A model generated the notes under the pieces. It had not been told where the DNA came from, searched no databases, and saw only the letters and a program-made list of their open reading frames with translations. Shown in pieces: positions 1-6,963 of a stretch of 10,457 nt of DNA. The position numbers and the translations under genes were made by a program. The DNA is from Euperipatoides rowelli. Its lineage: Eukaryota; Onychophora; Udeonychophora; Euonychophora; Peripatopsidae. Within the stretch, counting starts at the first letter, position 1; every line of letters starts with the position of its first letter. The stretch is taken from NCBI GenBank assembly GCA_003024985.2, contig PXIH01S0043992.1; one strand, given 5' to 3'.

Positions 1-118
1 TACAAGAAAAATGTAACTTTTCCAAAATAATGAGTACTATATTAGGACAAAATATCATTCTTTGTTCAGCAGGGTCTGCTAACATCATTCCAAAAGACAT
101 TTGTTGGTGGGAGTTTGA

Positions 119-130
119 GGGGGGGGGGGG
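119..130 (+). repeat. G12 homopolymer tract
   Basis: Twelve consecutive G in an AT-rich context, with a further G-rich stretch (GGTGGGAGTTTGA) just upstream. It is one of four G/C runs of 11 or more in the window. Confidence 0.9.
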
Positions 131-393
131 ATAATCTAACTTACGGTATTTAAACTTTTTTTAAAAAATCTTAAATTAATTAGGCTAATACTGAAGTCAC
201 TATTACGGATAAAACTAATGTGTATTGTAAAACTTTTTGAATGGATGAAATAAGAAGTCGATTTTATTTTAATGTATTAGTCAAAAGAAAAAAATTAAAA
301 TATTTATTTACACCAGTCCTATAATAAATTTTATTTTCCCAACAATTAATTTATAACAATCATCTGATTTAATTATCATTCACTTGCTTAACA

Positions 394-405
394 GGGGGGG
401 GGGGG
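394..405 (+). repeat. G12 homopolymer tract
   Basis: Twelve consecutive G between TTAACA and TGTCAC. It lies 263 bp from the first G12 run and is on the same strand. Confidence 0.9.
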
Positions 406-691
406 TGTCACATAACTATCTATACCACATAAAATATTAATCATTAAAATTTCAATCAAATTATCACATGATTAAAAGCCTAGGAATAAAACTTAATTAA
501 GTTTCATCTGCTTCTCACTAGAGAGCAGTATATGCTGGACATTCAATCCTAGAGACCCTATATTAAGACAGTGCCTATAATATCTCTACATTCTACAGTA
601 TCTAGGAATATTCTATTAGTAAATAATACCACCAAGGTAAAGATGTCTTCTTTTTTTTTTTAATTATTTTGAAATGGGTCTTCGTTGACAC

Positions 692-721
692 CCAGACTTA
701 GGCTATATAGCCTAAGATTGG
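692..721. repeat. 30-bp near-perfect palindrome
   Basis: The inner 20 bp (697-716, CTTAGGCTATATAGCCTAAG) is a perfect palindrome with no spacer. It extends to 30 bp with CCAGA on the left and ATTGG on the right: one A/A mismatch and one G/T pair, then three further Watson-Crick pairs. It could extrude a cruciform, bind a dimeric protein, or be a fused relic of transposon ends. No function is assigned. Confidence 0.8.
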
Positions 722-1016
722 CACTGTGTACAATTTTCTAACAACACATTTTTTTTTTTAATAATTTTTAAATATAGACTACTGACGGTATCACTATAGG
801 CTATTGAATATTTATTTGAAAAGCAAGGTGGGTGTACAATTTTGTATATAATGTTGAATTGCCTAGTTTATTAATAAGGTGGCGGCCGTGGAGTTTAAAG
901 GAAAACTTAACATCTAAATATAAAAATAAATGCCAATTGTTCAATTTATAACCAAACAAGAATTATTTTATTTGGATGCCATCAGAATAATTAAAAATTG
1001 AAAGGCTTTTCTTAAA

Positions 1017-1043
1017 TTTTTTTTTTCTTTTAAAAATTTTATT
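1017..1043 (-). terminator. LINE polyadenylation signal and poly(A) tail
   Basis: On the minus strand AATAAA (1043-1038) is followed about 11 bases later by A10 (1026-1017). This is the layout expected at the 3' end of an L1-type LINE, on the same strand as the LINE coding remnants. The intervening 1.3 kb is mostly the hAT-like insertion. Assignment to this LINE rather than to another retrocopy is inference. Confidence 0.6.
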
Positions 1044-1135
1044 CTTCCACAAAAACATAATACAGAAAACAACCATCAAAGACAGCCCCAATTAAGCTAT
1101 AAGAATAGAAAACATATCTATGCTTATTTACAAAT

Positions 1136-1143
1136 ATACAACA
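1136..1143. repeat. Left target-site duplication of hAT-like element
   Basis: ATACAACA directly precedes the left terminal inverted repeat and matches ATAAAACA after the right terminus at 7 of 8 positions. Eight bases is the duplication length made by hAT transposases. Confidence 0.65.
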
Positions 1144-1155
1144 CAGAGCCGGGAC
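1144..1155 (+). repeat. Left terminal inverted repeat
   Basis: CAGAGCCGGGAC is identical to the reverse complement of 2411-2422. After these 12 bases similarity between the ends weakens quickly, although both continue with purine-rich sequence and GGGCAAGA. Confidence 0.75.
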
Positions 1156-1162
1156 TAGGGAA

Positions 1163-1173
1163 GGGGGGGGGGG
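1163..1173 (+). repeat. G11 tract in hAT subterminal region
   Basis: Eleven consecutive G starting 19 bases inside the left terminus of the hAT-like element. Confidence 0.9.
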
Positions 1174-2116
1174 CAAGAAGGGCAGAAGCCTAGGGTGTAA
1201 ACTGAAGAGGGGCGTAATTTTAAACAGAAATAATAGTATATAATATTAAATACTTTCCAACAACAACAAAAATATATATAAAATTACGTTATATGTGATG
1301 CTTCAATTTTGACTTACGGCCTGCAGGAATAATTTGCATCATTTACAATGAATAATAAAAAAACTTCTAAAAGTCTAATTTTCTAAAAATATATTTTAAA
1401 ATGGCATTATTTAGAATATACTACACATTACAATGTGTTTGTTTTTTTTTAACTTGTAGACTGCAGAAAAGCAAAACACACTGGAGCAAAACAATTTATT
1501 TTTTTAGCAGGGGAATCATTGCTGCATACACTTATTATGGAATTAAATTTCTCATTAATCCTATCCATAATTCATTATTTTACATACGTTTTCCCCATTA
1601 ATAAGTCCCACAACCCCCTCTCCCCCTTACCCATTAATTAAGAGACCAGTGACGACAATTTATTTAGGACAGGATTTATAGTGAGAAGTAGGCCTAATCC
1701 TTTTTTTTTTTTGAAAAATAATTGATAAATTTTGAAATTCCCAATCAGTAAAACCTCTAATTAGTTGTCTTACATATTATCTGGAATAAAATAAAATTGT
1801 AACCGATTTGTTTAAAATAATTTAAGTCGTCTACTGAACAAATGTTTTTTTTTTGTTGTTGTTGTTTCTTTTAAGATCATTTTAACTTTAAGCTTGTACC
1901 TTTTTTGAATTTCCTGTAAATTACATAATATTGAAAATTTCTGCCGTTTGGTATTGGCTATTAGCGAGTGTTAAATGTAGAGTGCCATAACCTTACTAAT
2001 TCTTTGAAGTTAGGGTTGCTTGATTTAAAAAAAAAAAAAAACTACTATTTTTCATACAAAATTTATTTACCGTATGTTAGTATTCTAACAAACAAAAAAA
2101 ACATCCTATTGCTAGC

Positions 2117-2183
2117 ACAATATACAGTAAAGCCTAGTTTATAATACCGGGTGTGTAACAATACACTTTCCGCTGTATATTGT
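2117..2183. repeat. 11-bp inverted repeat with 45-nt spacer
   Basis: ACAATATACAG (2117-2127) is the exact reverse complement of 2173-2183. The text after the left arm, CAGTAAAGCCTAGTTTATA, loosely recalls pogo/Tigger-type transposon termini, but no partner terminus was found. It lies within the hAT-like element and could be an older fragment carried in it. Confidence 0.45.
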
Positions 2184-2327
2184 ATAATTATATCAAAAAT
2201 CCTATATCTTTGATTTATATACAGTATACTTATTCTTTATTATATTAAACTTTTTTAATATACATTAAAGGAAGGAGGGGTATAACCCATTAAAAAACTG
2301 ATATAATTTAATGAATTCCCTCTTCAA

Positions 2328-2335
2328 CCCCCCCC
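2328..2335 (-). repeat. C8 tract (G8 from right hAT end)
   Basis: Eight consecutive C on the plus strand, in the right subterminal part of the hAT-like element. It mirrors the G11 tract near the left end, but at a different distance from the terminus. Confidence 0.85.
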
Positions 2336-2410
2336 TTGTAGGGGCTAACCCATGGCATCTTACCGGTGGGACATCAGAATGAAATCTTGCCCTGGGCGCA
2401 AAATTACCTT

Positions 2411-2422
2411 GTCCCGGCTCTG
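2411..2422 (-). repeat. Right terminal inverted repeat
   Basis: GTCCCGGCTCTG, read on the minus strand as CAGAGCCGGGAC, is identical to the left terminus and is directly followed by the matching 8-base flank. Confidence 0.75.
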
Positions 2423-2430
2423 ATAAAACA
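2423..2430. repeat. Right target-site duplication of hAT-like element
   Basis: ATAAAACA matches ATACAACA at the left flank with one difference, consistent with an old 8-bp duplication. Confidence 0.65.
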
Positions 2431-2690
2431 TAATTAATATCCAAAAATAAACAGCATTACAATCATAACCCACTCTGCTATTATGTTATATTCTGAACCT
2501 TAATATTATAGTCCTTACATAAATCACCATAAATAATTCCCTTTTAGACAAAAAAAAACCCTTCTACCACCCCTTATACCACAGTACTATTATACCTATG
2601 ATATTCCCAGAACAAAACAAATCCCTTGTATAAGAAACATGAATAAGCTCTAAATGTTCCCCAACACATTTGGAAACACATTTCCAAAAA
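2431..2690 (-). other. LINE ORF2 tail or 3' UTR, decayed
   Basis: These bases follow the C-terminal zinc-binding region of ORF2. The frame of that region ends at a TGA (2691-2693) and then stays open for about 38 codons to a TAA at 2574-2576. It may therefore include decayed C-terminal coding sequence before the 3' UTR. No motif is recognisable here. Confidence 0.4.
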
Positions 2691-3017
2691 TCATTTGGCA
2701 CCTTGTCTTCCATACCACAAATAAAATAATGGATACCAATTTTCTAATTTGATTATCCACTGCTCTAAAAGTTGCTCACTTTCTATTCTAATACCCTTAT
2801 GCTTATATATCTTATCCCAAAAACTCTTAGTCACCTTCCCCACCATTATACAATCCCAAAACAAATGTGGTAAAATCTCCATATTGGACAAGCAAAACAC
2901 ACATTGATCTGTATGAATCCCCATCATATCAAATCAATACAATCTCACACTGGTGGGCAAAATACCCAATACAAATTTAACAATAAAATTCTCTGTTGTA
3001 TTATTCAACAATAATTT
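2691..3017 (-). pseudogene. LINE ORF2 C-terminal zinc-binding region
   Basis: The frame running from 3017 down to 2691 on the minus strand reads LLLNNTTENFIVKFVLGILP, then SVRLY, one TGA, then FDMMGIHTDQCVFCLSNMEI and LPHLFWDC, continuing to KSFWDKIY. The C-x2-C pair followed by HLFWDC and FW is the zf-RVT-type signature found at the C-terminus of ORF2 in L1/Tx1 and related LINEs, thought to act in nucleic-acid binding during target-primed reverse transcription. The single internal TGA (about 2938-2940) is where related proteins usually have a sense codon. A shorter reading starting at Met 2927 covers only the second half. It follows the RT thumb region and precedes the 3' UTR. The family call is confident; the exact clade is not. 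Confidence 0.75.
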
Positions 3018-3240
3018 ATTTATGTAACCCAAATCAACATCATTATTTCTATAGCTCTGAAACTTCCCATCCATAACCAACAATAAATTCCTAAAAATCT
3101 TGACACCTTTTGCCCCTGCCCTACTAAATTATTAGTCATATTAACAATCCCTCCCCATTCTTTTAAAATCCTATCCCCTGTATATTCCCTTAACTCCCAC
3201 ACTTTTCCAAATCCAAAAGCCAAATTTACCTGCTTATTTA
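3018..3240 (-). pseudogene. LINE ORF2 connection, poorly conserved
   Basis: A minus-strand frame (about 3244-3020) is open for 74 codons and contains KVWELREYTGDRILKEWGGI. It sits where L1/Tx1 proteins have a weakly conserved stretch between the GGLGIIDI block and the C-terminal zinc region. I infer it is decayed ORF2 sequence from position and strand, not from a diagnostic motif. It is in a different frame from the C-terminal piece. Confidence 0.45.
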
Positions 3241-3720
3241 CCAAATTATATATAATAGTATGCTGCAGAATCTTAAAATATCAATGATCCCAAGTCCCCC
3301 TTTGATGTTGGAAAGATAGTCTTTGTATAAGACAAAAACTTGAATTTATCAAATAGAAAATCCTGAACTATTCCCTGAAACATTTATACTCCTTATTATT
3401 CATCATAGCCAATGGCAAAATATAAACAAAATTTGTAATAATCAGCTTATTAACAATCGCTGCCCTATCCAGCCAACTCAAAGGAAATCTCTTAAAATAT
3501 AACAATCTGTTTCTAGCCTTTTCTATCATACTTTTGAATTTTTCCCTATATACAGTATTTTACTTTCCTTACTCAGAGGGAAATCTAATCCCAGAATTTT
3601 CTCATGTGTCCCATTCAAGCCGAACTTTTTTTCCATTTTTTTTCTCCTATGTTATATACATAGGACTTTTCCTTATTAATCAAAGAGCCCATCATACTCT
3701 GAAATTCCATTATTATTTTA
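3241..3720 (-). pseudogene. LINE ORF2 thumb/connection after RT
   Basis: Several minus-strand frames joined by frameshifts carry recognisable LINE blocks. HEKILGLDFPLSKES matches the KxLGxxF block after the RT palm. KSMIEKARNRLLYFKRFPLS and LDRAAIVNKLIITNFVYILP match the conserved helix region (typically GRxxxINxLILSKxxYxLP). GGLGIIDILRFCSILLYIIW matches the GGLGxxxIxxxxxALxxxW block. They occur in the correct order and spacing downstream of the YLDD motif. At least two frame changes and stops lie between them, so no continuous product is possible. Confidence 0.75.
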
Positions 3721-3756
3721 AGTGCCAGGTCTATCTCCTTTTTAGAGCTACAAAAA

Positions 3757-4736
3757 TTGAAATATCATCCAAATACATAGTGTATTTAATCGCCTTACCA
3801 TATAAACATCCTTTTCAAATTTACTTCCAGTTTTATTATCAATTCCATTACATATATAGAATACAATAAGCTGGACAAAGGCGACCCCTGCAAAATAGTA
3901 TGCATCAGCTGAGAATAACTAACCACTATTTTCTGATTCATAAAACCTATCTTTTTATATTTAATTAAATTCAACACCAGGTTTATTGTCTTATTATTAC
4001 CCAGATATTTCACAATTAAATATTCTAAATAATTGACATTAACCCCATTATATGCATGTTTCATATCTATTCCTAAAATATATAATCCCCTTATAACCTT
4101 CCTATTTGATACACTAAACACCAAATGATGATTTAATATTGCCGCTTGTATACTCATTCTCTTTATTCCTCCAATATCACCCAAAAGTATTATCCACCAG
4201 TGGACTCAATCTGTTTAGCAATATATTTTGTGTAATCTTCACATCAGTAATCATCAATGAAATGTGTCCTTATCATTCATTCCCTTAACCCCCCCCCCCC
4301 CCNTTATTCTTCGGAATTATTTTCACCAATACCTTATTAAACTCACTTAATACACTAGGTCGTACCTCAAAGGTTAACAAATAATTAATCATCTCTAATA
4401 GATAAAACCTCAAAGTATCTGGACTTTTAATATAAAGTTCATAGGTTAATCTATCATCAACAGGGGCAGAACCAACATTGCACTTTTTTATTATTGCCAA
4501 AGGTTCCTCCATTGTAACATCAGCATCCATTTTCAAATTATCCTCCTTGTCCTGTATAATCACATTTTTACTTTTAAAGAATTTATATGTATCAGTCCTT
4601 ATAAAACCTTCAAAAGTCTTTACATCATTATTTCCATTCAAATTGCTCAAAATATCATTAATATATTCATTTTGCACCTTAACCACTATATCAACCGGAT
4701 CCGTTTATATCTCATCCTTACTTTTATATTGATATA
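3757..4736 (-). pseudogene. LINE ORF2 reverse transcriptase, frameshifted
   Basis: This is the RT palm and fingers of the LINE, which would copy element RNA at a nicked target. From the 5' side: a frame ending at 4285 contains APVDDRLTYELYIKSPDTLR and NKVLVKIIPKN (RT finger blocks). Next comes KITQNILLNRLSPLVDNTFG around 4180-4235. A frame 4184-3795 then has GIKRMSIQAAILNH, GIDMKHAYNGVN (motif A, first catalytic Asp kept) and LQGSPLSSLLYSIYV (motif B). Motif C, YLDD, lies at 3775-3764, one frame off from motif B. The C14 run and ambiguous base at 4289-4303 fall inside the gene, just after IIPKN, where a frameshift separates the finger blocks. All three catalytic motifs can still be found, but in different frames, so the gene is inactive. 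Confidence 0.85.
4289..4303. repeat. C14 run ending in an ambiguous base N
   Basis: Fourteen C followed by N at 4303, the only ambiguity code noticed in the window. It falls inside the LINE RT pseudogene and coincides with a loss of frame, so the local length may be an assembly uncertainty rather than a real mutation. Confidence 0.9.
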
Positions 4737-4959
4737 CATTTGAAAGTACCTTTTTTTTTCTTTAAGCCATTTAATTAAAACCCACCTTGGAGTATTTCTG
4801 GTTATATACACTTGTCCAATACATTTATTCCTAATACACTTTAGATCCATTTCTTCCAAATACTATATCCTCTTTTTAATTGCCATATCTAAAATATTCT
4901 CCATCATCACTTTATCATTAGCTGTTTTATATAATTACTCCAACTCCAATTTTATCTGT
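4737..4959 (-). pseudogene. LINE ORF2 linker between endonuclease and RT
   Basis: The minus strand reads MAIKKRIQYLEEMDLKCIRN and then PRWVLIKWLKEKKRYFQMY, a basic, helical-looking segment. In L1/Tx1 proteins a charged linker with a W...EKKxxYF-like block sits just before the RT fingers. Stops and frame changes break it. The assignment rests on position and character. Confidence 0.5.
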
Positions 4960-5810
4960 CTTGAATAGCTAATTTGTAACCTTAGTGTGCTTTTCTTATA
5001 TTCTCCTTAATTATTTGCCATTTAACAAAATGATTAATTGCTCCAGGTGCTTCACACTATCTATAATTATAGTATTGACCAAAACCACATTATCTCACTG
5101 TATGACAGGAGAGATTCTGTTATACACTATCCCAGCCTTTTTAGTACCATAAAAATTCACATCTAATGGAAAAATAACAAAGTTTAACGAAATCTTCAAA
5201 ATAATCGACTGTGCTATTAATAATTCTATCCAATCTACTAGTTGACCTATTATCCATCCTAGCATGCACATTCTACAAATTTAATCTTTTCGCCAGATCA
5301 AACAAATTATATTTACTCATAAACTGCTTCTCCTTGCTCTCATTATTAACATTTAAATCCCCCAATATTATCAACTCATTCTTAAACCTTTTAATTATTT
5401 TCTCCAACTTCTCATAAAATATCTTCCTTTCCGCCTCAATTATAGGCATATGTACATTCAAAACAAAAATCTCATTCTCTTCCAATTTTAATTTCACAGT
5501 CATTATTCTATTATGCGGCATTTCAATACCTAAAACATTATGCATACATGCCTTGTGGATTAATACTGCCATCTCTGTACTGTGGCCACCGCTCAGATTT
5601 TCAACCGCATGATAGGGCCTACTCCTTTTTAACCTTTTTCCATATATTGGATAAATCCTTATAAGTCCTTCTTGTTTCCTGCACAAAAACAAAATTTGTC
5701 CTAATTAGCAATTAACTTATTCAAAATAATCATTGTTCTATTTTTATGATTTGAGTTCTGACATTTAAAACCCTAAATGATGTAATATTTTGTCTGTTTG
5801 AATAAACCAT
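4960..5810 (-). pseudogene. LINE ORF2 apurinic-like endonuclease
   Basis: This is the N-terminal exonuclease-endonuclease-phosphatase domain that nicks target DNA to start reverse transcription. The proposed start is ATG at 5810-5808, followed by SFRVLNVR (the conserved LNVR Asn motif). FVFVQETRRTYKDLSNIW has the catalytic QET Glu at 5681-5673, in another frame. The longest open piece (5692-5273) contains STEMAVLIHKACMHN, LNVHMP and IILGDLNVNN (GDxN motif). The frame then shifts to RSTSRLDRIINSTVDYF, the SRLDRI block near the domain end. A final SDH motif is not clearly preserved: the best match, around 5100, is interrupted by a stop. Order and spacing are correct. The opening residues of the 5692 reading are out-of-frame, so its Met is not the true start. 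Confidence 0.82.
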
Positions 5811-6337
5811 TAATATTTATAAAGAGCGTAAAACAAAACTTCAACAATAAAAGATAGTAAATATAATTCCTCCAGTGTACTTCTCGAACTTACTGTACTG
5901 TTTTCAACTACCTCAGCTGCTTCCATTTTCGGTACTTTGGATAGCTTATGGTACTTTGGATAGCTTATCCGGTTTTCCATTTACAATTATCTTTTTACCT
6001 CTTCTTTTCACATTAATAAAGTGCTTATCATCCTGCATATCCGATTCCATATCCATCCAAAGTGCATCTTCCATACCACTACTCTTTTCATTCACCAAAT
6101 CTATCTCCATATCAGGTGCATTATAAAATGGCAGCTGCTGCAATATTTCCGGCTGAGCAATATCCTTGGCCCCAACAATTTATTCTACCTCTATTTTTTG
6201 TGATGTATCATTATCACCATAGCCTACAGCCCTGTTTTTTCATCTTTCCATTATTTTCAGTAGCTTGGCCCATATTATCTCTATTTTTTGAAGAAATAAA
6301 TGTTCGTTTTGAAAATTTTGTTGGATTCCGTTATCTG
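5810..6337 (-). pseudogene. C-terminal remnant of LINE ORF1
   Basis: Upstream of the endonuclease the minus strand carries an acidic/basic frame. It reads NDTSQKIEVE, a stop, IVGAKDIAQPEILQQLPFYN, then residues including DALWMDMESDMQDDKHFINV and RRGKKIIVNGKPDKLSKVP. A 19-bp tandem duplication (5931-5968) then ends it at a TAA; counting the unit once, the frame continues about 43 codons to a TAA at 5812-5810 that overlaps the proposed ORF2 ATG. Further upstream, in another frame, FSKRTFISSKNRDNMGQATE is readable to about 6337. LINE ORF1 proteins are RNA-binding chaperones, but no zinc knuckle or coiled coil remains here, so identity rests on position, strand and the ORF1-ORF2 arrangement. Confidence 0.6.
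5931..5968. repeat. Perfect 19-bp tandem duplication
   Basis: GGTACTTTGGATAGCTTAT occurs twice head to tail (5931-5949 and 5950-5968) with no differences. Its length is not a multiple of three, so it breaks the LINE ORF1 frame. Identity of the copies suggests it is recent compared with the rest of the LINE. Confidence 0.95.
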
Positions 6338-6345
6338 CCCACCAA

Positions 6346-6346
<1 letters not shown>

Positions 6347-6415
<69 letters not shown>
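6347..6415 (+). repeat. Perfect (ATT)23 microsatellite
   Basis: Twenty-three uninterrupted ATT units, continuing into TTTTCACCC. It sits directly at the point where LINE coding similarity ends. Read on the plus strand it makes a meaningless poly-isoleucine reading. Confidence 0.97.
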
Positions 6416-6486
6416 TTCACCCTTTTTTTTCATTCTTGGTTTATTAATAGCATTATATATATTTTAAACATATTTATTTAAATAAT

Positions 6487-6497
6487 TAGAATAAATA
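6487..6497. repeat. SINE target-site duplication (3' side)
   Basis: TAGAATAAATA is identical to 6696-6706. It abuts the poly(A) tail (T10 on the plus strand) of the minus-strand SINE. Confidence 0.85.
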
Positions 6498-6695
6498 TTT
6501 TTTTTTTCATTTTACTTTAAAACCAACGATTACTAAATCTACAAAGAGAAAAAAATCCCAGGTGATTTCTAACGGCGAAAGAAAATTTCAACAATTTTCG
6601 GCACCGGAGCTGCCCAGGGTTTGAACACATGATCCCCTTATATGCACAAGCATAAACTAGCCGGATACGAAATCGCTCGACCACTTTACCTTGGC
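6498..6695 (-). mobile_element. tRNA-derived SINE with poly(A) tail
   Basis: A 198-bp minus-strand element begins GCCAAGGTAAAGTGGTCGAG and ends in A10 (6507-6498). The head resembles a tRNA: an A-box-like TAAAGTGGTCGA (6688-6677) and a B box GTTCAAACC (6627-6619), spaced as in pol III promoters. The roughly 110 bp after the B box is tRNA-unrelated and T-rich before the tail. Perfect 11-bp target duplications flank it exactly, which fixes both ends. SINEs encode nothing and move using LINE machinery. A poly(A) tail fits an L1-like partner, which is interesting beside the LINE here, but a shared 3' sequence was not seen. I do not recognise the named family. Confidence 0.85.
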
Positions 6696-6706
6696 TAGAA
6701 TAAATA
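6696..6706. repeat. SINE target-site duplication (5' side)
   Basis: TAGAATAAATA matches 6487-6497 exactly and abuts the 5' end of the SINE. Confidence 0.85.
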
Positions 6707-6963
6707 ATTTGAAATTCATTTCTATTATCGTAATGGCTTAAAATATCCCAGTAATAAAACTTCATAAATATGTCATTTTCCTCTACTCATAGTAGGAAAA
6801 CTCCAGAACAAATTTTCAATTATGTTCCTAATTTATTTGTTATAATTCTACCCACAAGGGGTGGCTGTTGCTGCCCCCCACACACAGATTCCTTTTTGTT
6901 GTAATTTCTGAATTACCTCCTCTCTCTACCCCCCACCATCTTCGGATATAGCTAATCACATAG
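6707..6963. other. Non-coding spacer with C-rich patches
   Basis: No gene or motif is recognised. Short pyrimidine-rich patches (for example TGCTGCCCCCCACACACAG and CCTCCTCTCTCTACCCCCCA) occur at about 6868-6940. Confidence 0.5.

Larger units (their letters stand above)
1..1016. other. Non-coding AT-rich flank
   Basis: No open frame of useful length and no recognisable protein motif is seen on either strand. The stretch contains two G12 runs, two T11 runs (651-661 and 749-759), a 30-bp near-palindrome at 692-721 and a 12-nt direct repeat (GTGTACAATTTT at 726-737 and 832-843). It flanks the 3' end of the LINE that begins at 1017. I read it as intergenic or intronic sequence. Confidence 0.6.
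1144..2422. mobile_element. Non-autonomous hAT-like DNA transposon
   Basis: A 1279-bp element is bounded by perfect 12-bp terminal inverted repeats: CAGAGCCGGGAC at 1144-1155 and its reverse complement at 2411-2422. The CAGNG-type terminus and the 8-bp flanking duplication (one mismatch) are the hallmarks of the hAT superfamily. No transposase is encoded: the only open frame of note, 1401-1601, is a 66-codon low-complexity reading without known motifs. Both ends have G-rich subterminal sequence (G11 at 1163-1173; C8 at 2328-2335, G8 when read from the right end), while the interior is very AT-rich with T12 and A15 runs. It would have depended on a transposase supplied in trans. The orientation is undefined. 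It interrupts the LINE 3' UTR and is therefore younger than the LINE. Confidence 0.75.
1017..6346 (-). mobile_element. Decayed 5'-truncated L1/Tx1-type LINE
   Basis: This is a non-LTR retrotransposon on the minus strand, recovered by following conserved motifs through several frames. From 5' to 3' it has an ORF1 tail, endonuclease, reverse transcriptase, zinc-binding C-terminus and a polyadenylated 3' UTR. L1/Tx1 affinity is inferred from the apurinic-type endonuclease at the N-terminus of ORF2, the LTYELY and QGSPLSSLLYS blocks, the GGLGIIDI block after the RT, and the C-terminal CVFC...HLFWDC...FW signature. It is dead: there are many frameshifts and stops, and most of ORF1 is absent. A hAT-like element (1144-2422) sits inside the 3' UTR, so the LINE itself is about 4 kb. 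The 5' limit is placed where coding similarity ends against the (ATT)n microsatellite. I found no convincing target-site duplication, so both outer borders are inferred. Confidence 0.82.

Noticed and set aside
1401-1601. 66-codon plus-strand open frame inside the hAT-like element
   Set aside because: Low complexity, no transposase motif (no DDE or hAT dimerisation block) and too short to support as a gene.
1845-1866. T10 followed by (GTT)4
   Set aside because: Simple low-complexity sequence with no linked element boundary.
3534-3869. 111-codon plus-strand open frame
   Set aside because: Antisense to the LINE RT and thumb region, whose minus-strand motifs (YLDD, KILGLDF) explain the sequence.
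6062-6481. 139-codon plus-strand open frame with a long isoleucine run
   Set aside because: It is produced by the (ATT)23 microsatellite and by the antisense of the LINE ORF1 remnant. No domain is seen.
6517-6765. 82-codon minus-strand open frame
   Set aside because: It overlaps the SINE and its target duplication, which account for the sequence. No protein motif.
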